This document shows, piece after piece, positions 61,639 through 64,000 of a DNA stretch of 64,000 bases; position 1 is the first letter of the stretch; every line of letters starts with the position of its first letter. Position numbers and translations under genes: made by a program. The notes under the pieces are model-generated. The model searched no databases, had not been told where the DNA came from, and saw only the letters and a list, made by a program, of their open reading frames with translations. Origin of the DNA: Pseudomonadota bacterium (GTDB lineage: Bacteria; Pseudomonadota; Gammaproteobacteria; Burkholderiales; Burkholderiaceae_B); NCBI GenBank assembly GCA_023389155.1, contig JAEWEV010000015.1, positions 62,001-126,000 on the forward strand, given 5' to 3'.

Positions 61639-64000
61639 ATGATCACACGCGGTTCAGAGTGGCATCGTTGGGAGCCCCATATCCATGCACCCGGAACGGT
61701 ACTGAATAATCAGTTTAAGTCAGACGACTGGAACGGCTATTTGGATGCACTTGAAAACGCCTCCCCCAAAATTGAAGCCATTGCTATCACCGATTACTAC
61801 ACCACTACACTGTACGAAGAGGTCTGCCGGTACAAAGAGTCAGGGCGACTACCTGGCATTTCTCTGATAATCCCCAACATAGAGGTACGTCTGGACGTAG
61901 CAGCCAAATCAGGGTTCGTAAATTTGCACCTTTTGGTAAGTCCTGATGACCCCAACCACATCAATGAAATCCGTAGATTTCTCTCTCGCCTCCATTTTTC
62001 AGCACATAATGATCGGTTTGATTGCACAGAAGAAGATCTAATCCGCCTCGGAAAGGTCTCGGATCCTAGTATTCAGGATGATCGCGCCGCGCTCATTCAA
62101 GGTGCCACACAATTCAAAGTTAATTTCGCAAATCTTCGAACTGCGTACTCAGAAAACGCCTGGGCGAAAGCTAATGTTCTGATAGGCGTGGCGGGAGGGT
62201 CTGGTGACGGTACTTCTGGCCTTCGTCAAGCAGCAGATAAAACCATACGACAGGAAATCGAAAGGTTCGCACATTTTATTTTTACCAGCAGTCCCAAACA
62301 ACGTGAATTCTGGCTTGGTTTGCGCAATCTCTCCTTTCAGCAATTACAAGAACAGTATGGCGGGACCAAACCATGCATGCATGGCAGCGACGCTCATAGC
62401 TTGCCTGATACCGCAGCACCTGCAGGAGATCGATATTCTTGGATCAAAGGAGCACTCACCTTTGAAGCCCTGCGACAAGCGTGTATAGACCCTGCCAGTC
62501 GGGCTTATGTCGGGGCCGAGCCTCCGAAGACAGCTATGCCGTCGCAGGTGATTTCCAGCATTGACATCAAAGAGGCTGATTGGGTGGCGACCAAATCAAT
62601 ACCATTAAACTCGGGCCTAGTCGCAATTATCGGTGCACGTGGCTCGGGAAAAACAGCTCTCGCCGATATGATTGCTGCAGGAAGCGACTCCATTGGTGAT
62701 GTCGCTCGCCGTGAAGACATGGACATCAGCCCTTCTTTCCTAGCCAGGGCACAGCCGCTTCTTGGCGACAGTGGTGTCTGCCTACACTGGGGCGGCGGAA
62801 GTACAACAGATCGCTACCTTGACGGCAGAGACGCCAACGACGCGTGGACCTTTGCTCGTGCGCGCTATCTCTCCCAGCAGTTCGTTGAAGAACTCTGCTC
62901 TTCCACTGGTGCATCGAAAGGCCTGATCCGCGAGATTGAGCGCGTAATCTTCGAGGCTCACACAGATGACGAACAGAACGGTGCTATTAATTTTGAACAG
63001 TTACGAGAACATCAAACGCATCGTTTCCAACAGGCACGTGAGCGCGAATCTGAAGCAATTGTCGCAATTTCTGATCGTATCGCCACAGAGTTTGAAAAAG
63101 AGGCTCTGATCACAAATTTGAAATCTCAAGTTGCCAGTAAGGAAGCGCTCATCAAAGGCTACACGGCAGATCTAAAGAAATTCGTATTGAAAGGAACGGA
63201 AGCTCAAGCTAGCCGATATGCCGAGCTCAGTACTGCCGTTCAAACACTCACCGCCCGCATTACCGCATTCACTACGCAGCGCAGGACATTCGTCGCCATG
63301 CAGGACGAAGTTACCAGCACCCGGGTTGCCAAGGCTCCAGAAATGCTGAGACAAGCCATGGCGAGATATCCAAGTAGCGGCCTAAATGATTCTCAATGGG
63401 ATTTATTTATGCTGGTGTACAAGGGTGACGTCGACAGCGCCTTGAACGGCTACATCACGTGGGCTGACAAACAGATTGCCACTCTAACAGGTACGGCAGT
63501 ACCAGAAGGTGACCCAAACGCCGCTCTTATCGACCCTAGAGCCGATCTCGCCACCATTCCGCTTTCAGTATTAAAAGCGGAGATGAGCAGGCTAGAGAAA
63601 TTAATTAGCGCAGACACTATCGTACGAAACCAATACACTGCGCTTTCCAAACGGATTAACACCGAAAGTAATGCCCTACAGGCTTTGAAGACGCAGCTGG
63701 CCGATGCAGAGGGGGCTGCAACGCGGCGCAAGGCACTCCAGACTGAGCGAGAGGACACCTACGGGCGCCTCTTTGAGGCAGTGATTAATGAGCAGCAAGC
63801 TCTTGTCGAATTATATGCGCCACTCATGGCTCGAATTAGCTCCAACAGCGGCACCCTCAAAAAGCTAAGTATCAGGGTATCTCGTACCGCTGACATCGCC
63901 CGCTGGGCAACCCATGGCGAAGAGCATCTCATCGATTGTCGTAAATCCGGTCCATTTATGGGCCGTGGAAAGTTGGAAAAGATCGCAACGTCCAAACTAA
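61639..64000 (+). CDS. TrlF-family PHP/ATPase protein (partial, C-terminus outside window)
   Basis: At least 787 residues of a PHP-ATPase fusion of the TrlF type. The N-terminal PHP phosphoesterase-like domain shows EPHIHAPGT (HxH), IAITDYY, IIPNIEVRL and CMHGSDAHS, the metal-ligand set. An ABC/SMC-like ATPase follows with Walker A GARGSGKTALADMIAAG (about residue 335). Then come long coiled-coil segments (SEAIVAISDRIATEFEKEAL; LADAEGAATRRKALQTERED). Proteins of this layout appear in defence islands and mobile elements. ATG 61639 is preferred over 61633 because GGAG at 61,628 is correctly spaced. The gene is AT-rich relative to the ICE backbone and continues past the window end. Confidence 0.85.
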   Translation, partial: MITRGSEWHRWEPHIHAPGTVLNNQFKSDDWNGYLDALENASPKIEAIAITDYYTTTLYEEVCRYKESGRLPGISLIIPNIEVRLDVAAKSGFVNLHLLVSPDDPNHINEIRRFLSRLHFSAHNDRFDCTEEDLIRLGKVSDPSIQDDRAALIQGATQFKVNFANLRTAYSENAWAKANVLIGVAGGSGDGTSGLRQAADKTIRQEIERFAHFIFTSSPKQREFWLGLRNLSFQQLQEQYGGTKPCMHGSDAHSLPDTAAPAGDRYSWIKGALTFEALRQACIDPASRAYVGAEPPKTAMPSQVISSIDIKEADWVATKSIPLNSGLVAIIGARGSGKTALADMIAAGSDSIGDVARREDMDISPSFLARAQPLLGDSGVCLHWGGGSTTDRYLDGRDANDAWTFARARYLSQQFVEELCSSTGASKGLIREIERVIFEAHTDDEQNGAINFEQLREHQTHRFQQARERESEAIVAISDRIATEFEKEALITNLKSQVASKEALIKGYTADLKKFVLKGTEAQASRYAELSTAVQTLTARITAFTTQRRTFVAMQDEVTSTRVAKAPEMLRQAMARYPSSGLNDSQWDLFMLVYKGDVDSALNGYITWADKQIATLTGTAVPEGDPNAALIDPRADLATIPLSVLKAEMSRLEKLISADTIVRNQYTALSKRINTESNALQALKTQLADAEGAATRRKALQTEREDTYGRLFEAVINEQQALVELYAPLMARISSNSGTLKKLSIRVSRTADIARWATHGEEHLIDCRKSGPFMGRGKLEKIATSKL

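Noticed and set aside
23239..64000. Integrase gene of the ICE
   Set aside because: No tyrosine or serine recombinase gene was recognised. In Tn4371-like ICEs it would lie beyond the DUF932/parB end, to the right of this window.

Overview
The window joins a betaproteobacterial chromosome segment (positions 1 to about 23,300) to most of an integrative and conjugative element, ICE (about 23,600 to beyond 64,000). The chromosomal genes (tamA, mrp, metG, trmB, a prolyl iminopeptidase, ffh, a CcsA/YpjD-type protein, a PP0621-type protein, ampD, htpG) suggest Burkholderiales, probably Alcaligenaceae. The family call is inference from gene content and protein flavour; there is no rRNA in the window. 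The ICE is visibly GC-richer than the chromosome, and its cargo genes are AT-richer than its backbone.

Chromosomal part. tamA (partial) and mrp face left and metG faces right. Between mrp and metG lies an accessory insert: a broken type VI secretion vgrG fused by deletion to a pentapeptide-repeat remnant, two small proteins of unknown function, a small membrane protein, an MFS transporter and a split chromate-type transporter. After metG come a SAM methyltransferase, trmB, pip, an FAD oxidoreductase, kbp (BON-LysM), ffh, a CcsA-like membrane protein, a PP0621 protein, ampD, an alpha/beta hydrolase that lacks its serine nucleophile, and htpG behind a well-formed sigma-32 promoter. The segment ends at a tRNA-Leu(CAA) gene split by a group I intron. 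A truncated 5' copy of the same tRNA lies 235 bp upstream, followed by a possible integrase tail.

ICE. The backbone has the gene content and order of the Tn4371 family. One tight leftward operon carries traG, a CopG-type protein, trbB-C-D-E-J-L-F-G-I and a DUF2274 gene: a complete VirB/D4-like mating apparatus without the traG-distal exclusion gene. A second leftward series carries DUF932, parB, a RadC-like protein, DUF736, DUF2958, DUF2285, an excisionase-like HTH protein, repA, parA, an RHH protein, DUF2840, traF and the relaxase. Between repA and parA are three 17-bp iterons with DnaA-box-like sequences, a likely replication origin. A LysR-EexN pair lies beside traG. The integrase and the int-side end are not in the window.

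Cargo sits at three places. An MFS efflux pump with a divergent TetR regulator lies between LysR and the relaxase. The start of a TrlF-type PHP-ATPase gene follows the DUF932 gene at the right edge. At the trbI-distal end, between the intact trbI/DUF2274 and a decayed second trbI copy, is a two-gene operon encoding a 1,627-residue NERD/pseudokinase/kinase/SF1-helicase protein and a 521-residue partner with no recognised family. This operon is the best candidate for a little-described anti-phage or anti-plasmid system. It resembles Mokosh type I in combining a kinase with an SF1 helicase, but no phospholipase-D motif is visible.
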